Origin: JAAZZY01 sp964612505
GTDB lineage: Bacteria > Chlamydiota > Chlamydiia > Chlamydiales > JAAZZY01
Reading direction: 5' to 3'
DNA length: 64,000 nucleotides
Assembly: GCA_964612505.1 (NCBI GenBank)
Contig: CAZTEX010000005.1
Location: 36,749-100,748 of the forward strand
Under the pieces are notes generated by a model that did not search any database, had not been told where the DNA came from, and worked only from the letters and a program-made list of their open reading frames with translations. Positions 36,048-44,247 of the stretch are shown piece by piece. Both the position numbers and the translations under genes were made by a program. Each line of letters begins with the position of its first letter. Positions within the stretch are counted from its first letter, which is position 1.

Positions 36048-37256
36048 ATGAAAAAGCTAATCTTATTATGGAGTCTCTTTATCAGTTCCCTACTACCTGC
36101 CTCTTCAAGTGATTTATTAAAAGTGTTAATCGTAGGAGCCGGCCCCTCTGGTTTATCGATGGCTAAAGCTTTACAAAATAAAGGTATCTACCCAGATATC
36201 ATCGAAAAGGAAGATCATATCCGCTCAGATGGAGCCGGTATTACGATCTCCGCTAATGGCAGCTGGGCTTTAGATAAGCTTGGAATTAACATCGACTCAA
36301 AAGCTCTTCTTGTTCAAAACATGTTGTTTACCGATGATCAAGGAGAGGTTCTTATTCAAGAAAACATCACCGCTATTCACCCAGAGAAAGCTCAATTTTA
36401 TTCTCTGAGTCGCGATGAGTTAATGAAGCTGCTTTTGTCTTCTTTAGATAACCGAATTCAAATTCAAACCTCTACCACCCTCAAAGACTTTTCAGAAGAA
36501 AATGATCAAGTCAAAGTTGTATTTTCAAACGGAGAGATTAAATTTTATGATTTAGTCATAGGCTGTGATGGAGTTCATTCTAGTCTACGCAGAAGCGCTC
36601 ATCCTAACGAACCTCCTGAGTTTTTAGGTTTATTAGTGTGGAGAACAGTCCTTAGTGCTCCTGTAGGTGTGGTTATGCCAACCTATATGCTTGGAACTGA
36701 TCGGGCTATTTTACTCTATCCAATGCCAAACGATCACACCTATGTTTATGGCCATATTTTCCAACCTAAAAAAAATTCCATATGCCAATCATTTTCTGAT
36801 GTCTTTGCCCATTTTGGTGGCCCTGCATCACCTGCCCTTTGCGCCATTTACGAACAAAACATGGCTGGAAACAATATTCATTTTTATACTCATCATATGG
36901 AAAAAAGCCATAGCGTCAGATTTAAATTGGATGGTTTTTCGCGCATATTGCTAGTTGGAGATGCTGCCCATTGCTTTGGGCCAATGCTTCAAAATGGAGC
37001 AGCCCAAGCTTTTGAAGATGCGTATGTTGTTCAAGATCTATTACTAGGCCCGATGAAAACAACTGAGATTCCTGCGCTCATTGATGCGTTTGAAAAAAGA
37101 AGGATGGCCCGAGTTCAAACGGTTTTCACAATGTCTACGACAAAAATCCAAGCCCTTTCAAATCCAGAGCAGATTGTGGGACGCAATGAGGCGATTCGCA
37201 AATTTGGTGCGCCTAATGTCAATGGATTTAAATTAATCATGCAAGACAACCCTTGA
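36048..37256 (+). CDS. FAD-dependent monooxygenase with N-terminal signal peptide
   Basis: A 402-residue flavoprotein of the class A monooxygenase (UbiH/salicylate hydroxylase-like) family. FAD-binding VLIVGAGPSGLSMAKAL lies near residue 25, YDLVIGCDGVHS (DG motif) in the middle, and LVGDAAHCFGPMLQNGAAQAFED (GD motif) near the end. The first 22 residues look like a Sec signal peptide (LILLWSLFISSLLPASSS), which is unusual for an FAD enzyme. Alternatively, the N-terminus is an uncleaved membrane anchor. Chlamydia has a related gene (mhpA, CT148 as I recall). It converges on the five-gene operon, overlapping the nitrilase stop by 20 bp. Confidence 0.82.
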   Translation: MKKLILLWSLFISSLLPASSSDLLKVLIVGAGPSGLSMAKALQNKGIYPDIIEKEDHIRSDGAGITISANGSWALDKLGINIDSKALLVQNMLFTDDQGEVLIQENITAIHPEKAQFYSLSRDELMKLLLSSLDNRIQIQTSTTLKDFSEENDQVKVVFSNGEIKFYDLVIGCDGVHSSLRRSAHPNEPPEFLGLLVWRTVLSAPVGVVMPTYMLGTDRAILLYPMPNDHTYVYGHIFQPKKNSICQSFSDVFAHFGGPASPALCAIYEQNMAGNNIHFYTHHMEKSHSVRFKLDGFSRILLVGDAAHCFGPMLQNGAAQAFEDAYVVQDLLLGPMKTTEIPALIDAFEKRRMARVQTVFTMSTTKIQALSNPEQIVGRNEAIRKFGAPNVNGFKLIMQDNP

Positions 37257-38061
37257 ACTCGCTTTGAAAGCTTTTTGTTATTTGCTCAAAAAGTACAGGA
37301 CTTCCGCGCATTCTTCTCCCCTTTTCTTGAAAAAGCTGATCTGGAGCAATCTCTACCATCAAAAGCTCCTCTTTCCCTTCAGTGCTGCGAGAAATCTCTC
37401 GCCCATCCGGATCATAGATACTAGTGTGTCCAGGACAAATCATTTCTCCATCACTTGCCCAGATCCAATCAGCAGCAATAAGCCAACAGCGATTTTCGTG
37501 ACTACGAGCGACGAGTTGACTGTAATAAGGTGGGCGCTTAGCATAGGGGTGATCTAGAGGAACTTTATTGCACATGGGGCAGAAGAGAATGGAAGCCCCT
37601 TGACATGCAAGAAGGCGCGCAGGCTCAAAATAATTCGCATCTAAGCAAATAATGACACCAAATGTAATACCTTTGCTTTGCAAACAAGAAAAAGTGAAGC
37701 CAGGCGTAAAATAATTGTGGTAAAGATAATGCTTTCGTTGAACTCCTAATAGCTTTCCACTCTCAACCAAGGCTACTGAATTAAAGAGCTTTCCTTCAGA
37801 TAGCTCATTAAAACCAATGATTACAGTTACGTGATATTGTTTTATTTCATGGAGAAATTCTTTAAAAAGAGTACCCTGAATTTCAAGACTTGTTTTTCTA
37901 GCATCGAGCTCTTGAGCATAGTAACCTGTCAAAAAGCCTTCTGGAAAACAAATAAAATCTATTTTTTCACAATCTGCTCTTTTTAATACTTCGTGAATTT
38001 GCTTTTTTCGAGACTCCAGCGTATCTTTTGGAGCTGCTTGATAAGCTGCAACTCGAATCAT
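37237..38061 (-). CDS. Carbon-nitrogen hydrolase (nitrilase superfamily)
   Basis: A 274-residue protein of the nitrilase/omega-amidase superfamily. The catalytic triad is readable as Glu41 in FPEGFLTGYY, Lys110 in VQRKHYLYHNYFTPG and Cys139 in GVIICLDANYFEP. The substrate is not determinable; relatives hydrolyse amides of small organic acids, carbamoyl compounds or deaminated glutathione. It is the last gene of the minus-strand operon 41350-37237 and overlaps the end of the facing monooxygenase gene. Confidence 0.85.
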   Translation of the reverse strand: MIRVAAYQAAPKDTLESRKKQIHEVLKRADCEKIDFICFPEGFLTGYYAQELDARKTSLEIQGTLFKEFLHEIKQYHVTVIIGFNELSEGKLFNSVALVESGKLLGVQRKHYLYHNYFTPGFTFSCLQSKGITFGVIICLDANYFEPARLLACQGASILFCPMCNKVPLDHPYAKRPPYYSQLVARSHENRCWLIAADWIWASDGEMICPGHTSIYDPDGREISRSTEGKEELLMVEIAPDQLFQEKGRRMRGSPVLFEQITKSFQSEFKGCLA

Positions 38062-38113
38062 CCTTATTTCCTTTTGTAATCCCCTCTACTTCATTCTTGC
38101 TAAGCTTTTTGTT

Positions 38114-38971
38114 TCACACACTCTTTTTATTGATGATAAATTGTTCTTGCGGCACTCGGATTTGCTCCTTTTCAGTAGGAAGAAAAAAAGCTTGCATCAA
38201 GGTAACAGAAGGATCCACAGCATACTGAGAGAAAACAGTCTGGCCAGTTTTTCGAAGAAAATCCTCATCTAGCAGAAAGCAGCCCGAGTACTGCTGAAAA
38301 TTACATAAAGATAATTCATAGATTGCATCTGCCATGATGGTTGGCCAGCGGCTTGAGGCATGTACTTTGGGTAAAAAATGATCTTTAATGGTTTGAGTTG
38401 CAATGGTGGTTTTTGGCCAAAGAGAATTGACAGCAATTCTATCTTGTTTAAATTGCTCTGCCATTCCTAATGTGCAGAGACTCATCGCATATTTTCCAAT
38501 AGAAAATGCTAAATGATTTTTAAACCAAAAGGGATCCATTGTTAGAGGTGGAGAAATATTAATAATATGGGGATTAGAAGCCTTTTGCAAATAAGGATGG
38601 CAAGCCTGGCTTAAAAAAAAGGCTGCCCTAGCGCTTGTGGCTAGCGCTAAATCAAATTGCTCTGGCGTTGTATGCAAAATATCGGCAAGACAAGTAGCGC
38701 TTGTATTATTGACTAAGATATCAATACTGCCAAATTGAGCCACGGCCTGAGCTACACCCCTTTCGAGTGCTTTATAGTCAGTTACATCAACATTAAGAGC
38801 AAGTGCTTGCCCACCGGCTGCAAGAATTTGATCTCTTGTTTCTTCGATATTTTCTATAAAGTCTTTAGTCAAAATAACAACATTTGCCTTTGCTTCTGCA
38901 TATCGCAGAGCAATTGCTTGTCCGATTCCCCGGCTTGCTCCAGTAATGAGAATTGTTTTTCCTTTTAACAT
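38114..38971 (-). CDS. HSDL2-like short-chain dehydrogenase with the catalytic Tyr replaced by Phe
   Basis: An SDR with NAD(P)-binding TGASRGIGQAIA near the N-terminus, VNNTSA, and a segment FWFKNHLAFSIGKYAMSLCTLGMAEQF that matches the HSDL2 type. The YxxxK motif reads FSIGK, so the catalytic Tyr is Phe166 (numbered from 39001; codon TTT confirmed at 38504-38506). The Ser is in INISPP. I prefer the start at 38971 (MLKGKTILIT) because GGAG lies 9 bases upstream; 38986 and 39001 are also possible starts. The C-terminal 50 residues resemble no sterol-carrier domain. It is in the TetR-adjacent operon. Confidence 0.8.
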   Translation of the reverse strand: MLKGKTILITGASRGIGQAIALRYAEAKANVVILTKDFIENIEETRDQILAAGGQALALNVDVTDYKALERGVAQAVAQFGSIDILVNNTSATCLADILHTTPEQFDLALATSARAAFFLSQACHPYLQKASNPHIINISPPLTMDPFWFKNHLAFSIGKYAMSLCTLGMAEQFKQDRIAVNSLWPKTTIATQTIKDHFLPKVHASSRWPTIMADAIYELSLCNFQQYSGCFLLDEDFLRKTGQTVFSQYAVDPSVTLMQAFFLPTEKEQIRVPQEQFIINKKSV

Positions 38972-39051
38972 CGAAATAAACTCCATAAAATAGTTAATCA
39001 AAAAGCTCTTTGATAAGTTTTACCACCTGAGGACCTAATGAGACAAAGCTT

Positions 39052-40011
39052 CTATTTACATAAGACCTCATTAAAAAACCGCTGCATGATTAGATTGAAT
39101 TCATCTGGACAATCCAAAAAAACAGCATGCCCTCCTTTTGCAATTACATGCACTTTATCTTCCCATAAATTTTTAAAATTTACCTCATGAATGATATAGT
39201 GGTTGTTAATTGCAATATCTTGTTCACCCGTAACAACAGCGATAGGCTTGGGCCATTCATTTACAATTTTTACTTCATTTTGTCCGATACCAAGAGCAAT
39301 AGAACGAGGATAAAGAATTTTAGCCTCTTCATCCGTTTGCAAAATAGCATCTACTAAAAACTCTTTCTCTTTAGAAAAATCATAACCCGAAACTGTTGCT
39401 AAAAGTTGAGCTTCTTCATAGGATAGATTTCCTTTTCCAAAACATTCAAATATTTTTGGATCGAGCGCTTTAAATCCTAAATTTAATCCAGCAGGTGAAA
39501 CTTCAATAGGTGGAGCGCCTGTGATTAATAAACCTTGAAGCTGCGGAAGAAGTGAAGTAAGCTCTAATGCTATATGCCCTCCTAATGACCAACCCACAAT
39601 CACTATATTATTTAAATTCATAGTTTGGATGATTTCAGTGACGATGCTGGCAAACCCTGGATAACTATAGACTTTTTGAGCCTCTTTGGGTGGCTCACTT
39701 TCTCCATACCCAGGCAAATCAAGGGCTATGAGACGGTAATTTGCAAATAGAGGAGATTCTAACTGCTTTTTAAAAAACTCTTTATTTGTGCAATGACCAT
39801 GAATAAAAATAATTGTAGGATCTTCACTTTTAGAATTTGGCTTTGAATCTAGTAGAGCTATTTTTCCCTGAGAGGTTTCAACCATGCAATGTTTAAAAGA
39901 AGGGCGAAGAGAAGCTCTCAGTGCGATTAAATGATCCTGACTAGCAAACAAATTTCCTCCTATGCAAAGAGAAAGGACAATCTGGTATAAAAAAGATTTT
40001 CGATTTCGCAT
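39052..40011 (-). CDS. Secreted alpha/beta hydrolase
   Basis: A 319-residue alpha/beta hydrolase with a Sec signal peptide (FLYQIVLSLCIGGNLFA, cleavage before SQ). FIHGHCTNKEFF gives the oxyanion region, IVIVGWSLGGHIALEL the nucleophile Ser, and GGHAVFLDCP the catalytic His. The acid is likely in VTGEQDIAI. The exact ester, epoxide or C-C substrate cannot be read. It is central in the minus-strand operon and, like the monooxygenase, appears to be exported. Confidence 0.82.
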   Translation of the reverse strand: MRNRKSFLYQIVLSLCIGGNLFASQDHLIALRASLRPSFKHCMVETSQGKIALLDSKPNSKSEDPTIIFIHGHCTNKEFFKKQLESPLFANYRLIALDLPGYGESEPPKEAQKVYSYPGFASIVTEIIQTMNLNNIVIVGWSLGGHIALELTSLLPQLQGLLITGAPPIEVSPAGLNLGFKALDPKIFECFGKGNLSYEEAQLLATVSGYDFSKEKEFLVDAILQTDEEAKILYPRSIALGIGQNEVKIVNEWPKPIAVVTGEQDIAINNHYIIHEVNFKNLWEDKVHVIAKGGHAVFLDCPDEFNLIMQRFFNEVLCK

Positions 40012-40073
40012 CTATTTCTCACAAAACGAAACATTTTATCATCAAGCTTCTTACCAAGATAGAAATATTTGTC

Positions 40074-40424
40074 CTACCTCATCTCAAAAGGTCTGGCATC
40101 AAAAAACAACTCATAACGAATGATTAAACCATCTTGAAAGGTTAATAGTACAGCTGCTCGAGAAACTCCCATTGGAGCTGGGAAATCTATATCATAGGCT
40201 AGCATAACTTGATCTTCTGCTCCAAACTGAGCGCGAATGGTGAGCTTGTTGAAGAAAGTTATAAGGTGTTTTATAGAATTAAGCACTGCCTCCTTTCCTT
40301 TCAAATTGGCTAGGGGCCCTATAAGCTGAACTTCTGAGTGAAGATATTTCTCTATTTCAGAAAGATCTTTGTTATTCATCGCCTGATAATAAGCTAGGGC
40401 GGTTGCTATATTTTTCTCTGACAT
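40074..40424 (-). CDS. SnoaL-like/NTF2-fold protein
   Basis: A 116-residue SnoaL-like polypeptide: ATALAYYQAMNNKDLSEIEKYL, VQLIGPLANLKGKEAVLNSI, AAVLLTFQDGLIIRYELFFDARPF. This fold holds ligand-binding and isomerase proteins. It starts 2 bp downstream of the esterase stop and so is co-translated with it. It has the same family as 33734 but is not a close paralogue. Confidence 0.8.
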   Translation of the reverse strand: MSEKNIATALAYYQAMNNKDLSEIEKYLHSEVQLIGPLANLKGKEAVLNSIKHLITFFNKLTIRAQFGAEDQVMLAYDIDFPAPMGVSRAAVLLTFQDGLIIRYELFFDARPFEMR

Positions 40425-40426
40425 AT

Positions 40427-41350
40427 CTATCCTTTAAAAAGCATTTCTATAACAGCTTTGAATACTTTTCCTTCCGTATTAACAAGCTCGTTAATCATAT
40501 CAAAATGGTTGGCAGAAGGCACCTCTATCAAAGAGACATTACAGTCTGCTTTTTGTAACTTGTGAGCGTAATTACTCGCTTCAATATGATAAAGTATTAA
40601 TGGCTCTTTCTCCCCATACGCGATAATCACAGGGATTGAATGATGGGGAGGATGGTATAAGGGGCTGTCTCGTTGAGATTCTTCCAGCGTCATTTGGAGC
40701 GCCTTTTGGGAATCTGCTTGAGGTGCGTGAACTAATGTGCATAAGTCATAAATGCCAGACATGGCAATTAATCCTTTGATAACATCTTCTGGAAGATCAT
40801 AATTTTTGTGCCAGTTTGGCATAAGGGCGGTGCTTGCAAGGTGGGCTCCAGCAGACATGCCATAAATGTAGAGCCTATTTGGATCTCCGTCGTATTGATC
40901 AATATTTTTATATATCCATGCAATAGCATCGCGAACATGAGCAATGATATCCTGCATTCGATATCGAGGCGCAAGCCCATAGTCGACAGAGACAGAGAGA
41001 ATGCCTTTTGACATTAGAGTTTCTGCAGAAATGGCCCATGGGTTTTTACTCCCCATCGTCCAACCTCCCCCGTGCAGACTAATAATGACTGGCATCTGTT
41101 TTAGATTTTTTTGTGCGTAGATATCTAATTTTTGAATGCCTTCAGAGCCATATGCTACATCACTAATTGGATTCAATCTGGTTTTGATTGTTTGAGCTCG
41201 CTCTCGATTTTCCTTCAATAAAGCATCCAGGTTGGGAACAGCTTTATAGTCATCATAGGCTTCTGTTAATTGACTTGCCGTCATCCCTTTATAAACAATT
41301 GGATCTGGATGTCCTAACCAAGCAGATCTAGCTATATTTGCCTCTGACAT
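40427..41350 (-). CDS. Esterase/lipase of the HGGG-type (kynurenine formamidase-like) alpha/beta hydrolase family
   Basis: A 307-residue cytoplasmic hydrolase. The oxyanion motif is HGGGWTMGS, the nucleophile is in YGMSAGAHLAS (Ser), and the histidine is in SANHFDMI. This fits HSL/kynurenine formamidase-like esterases. It is the first gene of the five-gene minus-strand operon and lies directly behind the consensus-like promoter facing TetR. Kynurenine formamidase in particular is only an analogy; no tryptophan catabolic partners are nearby. Confidence 0.85.
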   Translation of the reverse strand: MSEANIARSAWLGHPDPIVYKGMTASQLTEAYDDYKAVPNLDALLKENRERAQTIKTRLNPISDVAYGSEGIQKLDIYAQKNLKQMPVIISLHGGGWTMGSKNPWAISAETLMSKGILSVSVDYGLAPRYRMQDIIAHVRDAIAWIYKNIDQYDGDPNRLYIYGMSAGAHLASTALMPNWHKNYDLPEDVIKGLIAMSGIYDLCTLVHAPQADSQKALQMTLEESQRDSPLYHPPHHSIPVIIAYGEKEPLILYHIEASNYAHKLQKADCNVSLIEVPSANHFDMINELVNTEGKVFKAVIEMLFKG

Positions 41351-41387
41351 ATGCCCCTTTTGACAAGTATTTGACTTTTTTAAATTG

Positions 41388-41416
41388 ATTATAGTAAACT
41401 ATATTCAATATGTCAA
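41388..41416 (-). promoter_or_regulatory. Near-consensus sigma-70 promoter for the esterase operon
   Basis: On the minus strand, TTGACA (plus 41416-41411) and TATAAT (plus 41393-41388) are perfect boxes separated by 17 bases. Transcription would begin near 41381 and read into the esterase start at 41350. The -35 box overlaps the start codon of the divergent tetR gene. Confidence 0.8.
41390..41403. promoter_or_regulatory. Palindrome, probable TetR operator
   Basis: TATAGTAAACTATA is a 14-bp sequence with 6-bp arms and a 2-bp centre. It lies within the minus-strand promoter (overlapping the -10) and 7 bp before the tetR start. A bound TetR dimer there would block the operon and probably tetR itself. 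Confidence 0.6.
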
Positions 41417-42045
41417 TAACCAAGAAACGCCCCTACAATTCTAAGTCTAGACAAGCGCGGTCACATGAGACTAAAAATCGCATTTTGGCCTCTGCAAAAA
41501 TGCTGTTTGAATCCAAAGGATTCGAGAAAGTAACCATAGAAGAGATGGCTCGGGAAGCACAAGTGTCGGCCCCTTCCATCTATTCCATCTTTCAATCAAA
41601 ACGGGGGGTTTTACTTGGTTTGATGGATGAAGCTCTTCCGCCCGAGCAGCATGCAGCTCTTGTCGAACAAAGCAAAAAAGAAAAATGTCCCCGTAAGCGT
41701 CTTGAAATTGCCGCTACCATTTCAAGGCAGCTGTATGACGCTGAGAAAGCTCAATTAAGTTTTCTACGAGGAGCATCCATTTTAGACCCTGTCTTTAAAG
41801 GACTAGAGATTGAAAGAGAGAGACGACGATATCAGCGGCAAAAAGAAACTGTCGAAACCATGGCGAGTGAAAAGGCCTTTATGGAGAATCTGAGTATTTC
41901 TAAGGTTAGAGATATTCTTTGGACATTTACTGGAAGGGATTTTTATCGGATGCTTGTCGTTGAGCGCGGCTGGTCATCAGATGAGTATGAGAAGTGGTTA
42001 GCTGAGTTACTAATTCAAGTTCTCTTACCTAAATTGCATCTTTAG
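41410..42045 (+). CDS. TetR/AcrR-family transcriptional regulator
   Basis: A 211-residue regulator. The N-terminal helix-turn-helix is clear: RILASAKMLFESKGFEKVTIEEMAREAQVSAPSIYSIFQSKRGVL (about residues 25-69). The remainder is the alpha-helical ligand-binding half. There is no ribosome binding site before the ATG at 41410, and the palindrome is close, so the transcript may be leaderless. The target is most likely the divergent operon and its own gene. The inducer is unknown but is probably a substrate of the operon. Confidence 0.9.
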   Translation: MSITKKRPYNSKSRQARSHETKNRILASAKMLFESKGFEKVTIEEMAREAQVSAPSIYSIFQSKRGVLLGLMDEALPPEQHAALVEQSKKEKCPRKRLEIAATISRQLYDAEKAQLSFLRGASILDPVFKGLEIERERRRYQRQKETVETMASEKAFMENLSISKVRDILWTFTGRDFYRMLVVERGWSSDEYEKWLAELLIQVLLPKLHL

Positions 42046-42054
42046 ATGTAAAAT

Positions 42055-42096
42055 AAAAAAACCGGAAATACTTTCATTTCTGAAAACATTTCCGGT
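42055..42096 (-). terminator. Terminator of the tRNA-Leu transcript
   Basis: ACCGGAAAT (42061-42069) and ATTTCCGGT (42088-42096) form a perfect 9-bp stem with an 18-base loop. On the minus strand a T-run follows (plus-strand A's before 42061). The run is on the tRNA side only, so it ends the minus-strand transcript; it may also serve tetR less well. Confidence 0.75.
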
Positions 42097-42100
42097 TATA

Positions 42101-42181
42101 TGCCCAGGATAGGACTCGAACCTACACACCAATGGCACCAGATCCTAAGTCTGGCGTGTCTACCAATTTCACCACCTGGGC
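42101..42181 (-). tRNA. tRNA-Leu (anticodon UAG)
   Basis: Reading the minus strand, the acceptor is GCCCAGG pairing with CCTGGGC. The anticodon arm has CCAGA paired to TCTGG around CTTAGGA, giving anticodon UAG for CUA codons. The T arm contains TAGGTTCGAGTCCTA and an extended variable region typical of leucine. The discriminator is A, and CCA is not encoded. G1 is at 42181, immediately next to the stop codon of the gene at 42182, with no gap. Confidence 0.93.
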
Positions 42182-42613
42182 TTATTTTGACTCTGTATAG
42201 AGCTTCTTAAAATTTGCAATCTCTTGACTTAGCTTTTCTACTAAAGTTCCATCTAGCGACGATTTAATTTTTGCAGAAAATTGCAATATTTTATAGCTAC
42301 TATTTAATAACTCTGTAAAGTTTTTGTGCTCGCTTGTGATCCTTTGTTGCAAAAAGTAAAAGCTCATTGTGTGAGCTATTTCATCTGCATACTCATCTTT
42401 TAGGTTCACTGCACGCACGAGCTGATTATTATCTTCAGCACTGCCATCGCTATTATTTTTTATTTCTGTGATTGCTTTATTAATTGTCTCAATGTCTTCA
42501 TCCAGCATTGCAAAACGCAAATCATCGTGATAGATGCCACACGGAAGTTGACAATGTGCTGACAGATAAAAAGGACTTAATGAAACGAAAAGGCTCATTA
42601 AAATCTTTTTCAT
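42182..42613 (-). CDS. sodN: Nickel superoxide dismutase with N-terminal signal peptide
   Basis: A 143-residue protein. After a Sec-type signal (MKKILMSLFVSLSPFYLSA, 19 residues) the next residues are HCQLPCGIY, the nickel-hook motif: His1, Cys2, Cys6 and Tyr9 of mature Ni-SOD are all present. Further on, LVRAVNLKDEYADEIAHTM matches the conserved Arg/Lys region, and HKNFTELLNS plus the C-terminal helix match the rest. The mature length of about 124 residues fits (117 in Streptomyces). Known bacterial Ni-SODs are freed from a propeptide, often by SodX; here signal peptidase cutting at A19/H20 would expose His1. The stop codon directly abuts the tRNA. Confidence 0.88.
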   Translation of the reverse strand: MKKILMSLFVSLSPFYLSAHCQLPCGIYHDDLRFAMLDEDIETINKAITEIKNNSDGSAEDNNQLVRAVNLKDEYADEIAHTMSFYFLQQRITSEHKNFTELLNSSYKILQFSAKIKSSLDGTLVEKLSQEIANFKKLYTESK

Positions 42614-42681
42614 ATTCTTCAGCTTTCACTAAAAATAAGGAACTATTCTGGTTGAAGATAAAATTAAATTCAAGGATTTTT

Positions 42682-44037
42682 CTATCTACTAATAAAGCCT
42701 TGTAAAAGAATAAGTATAATTAATATGGGAGCCACAAATTTAATCGCTATCCAAAGATAGCCTTTCATCCATCGATTATCGATCCAAAAGTCATTGGCGC
42801 TATTTTTTAAGAGTGGATAAGCTTTTTTCATTCCCCACTTCCAGGCAAGCAAGAGAACAGCTAGCAGCCCACCTAATGGGACCATAATTTCTAGAGCAAT
42901 GTAGGCAATCAAGTCGAAAAAGCTTTTCCCAAAAAGGGTAAAACGGGGATCGATTGAGTTTGAAAGAGCCGCAGGAACACCGATTAAAAAAGCTGAAAGC
43001 GCTACCATAGAAACAGCTAAACCCCTTTTCCATTTGCGTTCATCCATCAAATAAGCAATGAAAGGCTCCATGGCACTAATTTGAGAAGTGATCGCTGCTA
43101 AAGAAAGTAATAAGAAAAAGAGAATGGCTAAAAAATATCCCCCTTTCAACTGACTAAAGACTAAAGGAAGAGTGTAAAAAACAAGAGGCTCTCCAGAGTC
43201 TGGACTGAGGCCCACTGTAAAGACCATTGGGAAAATAGCAAGGCCCGCTAAAAAGGCTACAATTGTATCAATAAAGGCCACTGGCAAACAGTTGTTTAAA
43301 ATGCTGTCTGTTTTTGAAAGATAGCTTCCATAAGTCACCATCGTGCCCTGTCCAAGGCTTAGAGTAAAAAAAGCATGGCCAAGGGCATATAGAAAAGTCA
43401 TGGGTGTTATAAGGCTCCAATCAGGCTTTAAGTAAAAACTAAGGCCTGCATGAGATCCTGGCAAAGTAACGCTACTGATTACTAAAACGATTAAAATGAG
43501 TATAAGAAAAGGAACCATGACTTCAGATCCCCTCTCCAGTCCTTTGCGAACACCACTCAGTAAGAGGCAAAAGCTGCTCGTCATAAAAAGAAGATGAAAT
43601 CCAATAGACCAAATGGGATTGGAAACGAGCTCAATAAAAAAGTGTTGAGCTTGATCAACGGAGTTAAACTCCGTAATTTGCCCTAGCAACGCAGAAACTA
43701 AATAGCCTAAAACCCAACCTGCAATCACACTATAAAATGAGCTGATTAAAAAGCCGGTGAAAATAGTAAAAGCACCGCTTGCCGACCAAAATTTATTTTT
43801 ACCTAGCTCTTTAAATGCTGAGCGAGGGTTTTTTTGCGTTGTTCTACCAATCAATACTTCTGAAATAAAAACAGGTAAGCCGATGAGCAATAAACAGGCT
43901 AAATAAATACAAATAAAGGCAGCTCCCCCATACTTACCGACGATATAGGGAAATCTCCAAATATTTGCGAGACCTACAGCAGATCCAGCCGCAGCAAAGA
44001 CAAAACCAATTTTTGATTTCCAAGTTACTCGAGCCAT
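42682..44037 (-). CDS. Sodium-dependent transporter of the NSS (SNF) family
   Basis: A 451-residue transporter with about 11-12 helices. The N-terminal signature WKSKIGFVFAAAGSAVGLANIWRFPYIVG marks the neurotransmitter:sodium symporter family, with the unwound helix 1 residues GSAVGLANIWRFP. SLGQGTMVTYGSYL in helix 6 is also characteristic. Bacterial relatives import amino acids such as tryptophan, leucine or tyrosine; Chlamydia has one (CT231 as I recall). The substrate is not readable. It lies 68 bp upstream of sodN on the same strand. Confidence 0.9.
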   Translation of the reverse strand: MARVTWKSKIGFVFAAAGSAVGLANIWRFPYIVGKYGGAAFICIYLACLLLIGLPVFISEVLIGRTTQKNPRSAFKELGKNKFWSASGAFTIFTGFLISSFYSVIAGWVLGYLVSALLGQITEFNSVDQAQHFFIELVSNPIWSIGFHLLFMTSSFCLLLSGVRKGLERGSEVMVPFLILILIVLVISSVTLPGSHAGLSFYLKPDWSLITPMTFLYALGHAFFTLSLGQGTMVTYGSYLSKTDSILNNCLPVAFIDTIVAFLAGLAIFPMVFTVGLSPDSGEPLVFYTLPLVFSQLKGGYFLAILFFLLLSLAAITSQISAMEPFIAYLMDERKWKRGLAVSMVALSAFLIGVPAALSNSIDPRFTLFGKSFFDLIAYIALEIMVPLGGLLAVLLLAWKWGMKKAYPLLKNSANDFWIDNRWMKGYLWIAIKFVAPILIILILLQGFISR

Positions 44038-44247
44038 AGGTCTCCAATGAAAATAAGCGATCCATTTTAAGTAAACATCGAGATTAATTACCAGAAATTG
44101 ATCGTTTTTCTCTCGAAGATTGATAAAAAATAATGCTTCTCCATCAAGTTAATATATTAACCCCCTTTAATAGCTTTATTTTTACTTACTAAGTATTTGC
44201 ATAAAGATTATAATGTTAAATCAATTCTTAATTTCTAATAAAAGAAG

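Noticed and set aside
42101..42181. Open reading in the tRNA region near tetR end
   Set aside because: The sequence is fully explained by tRNA-Leu and its terminator.
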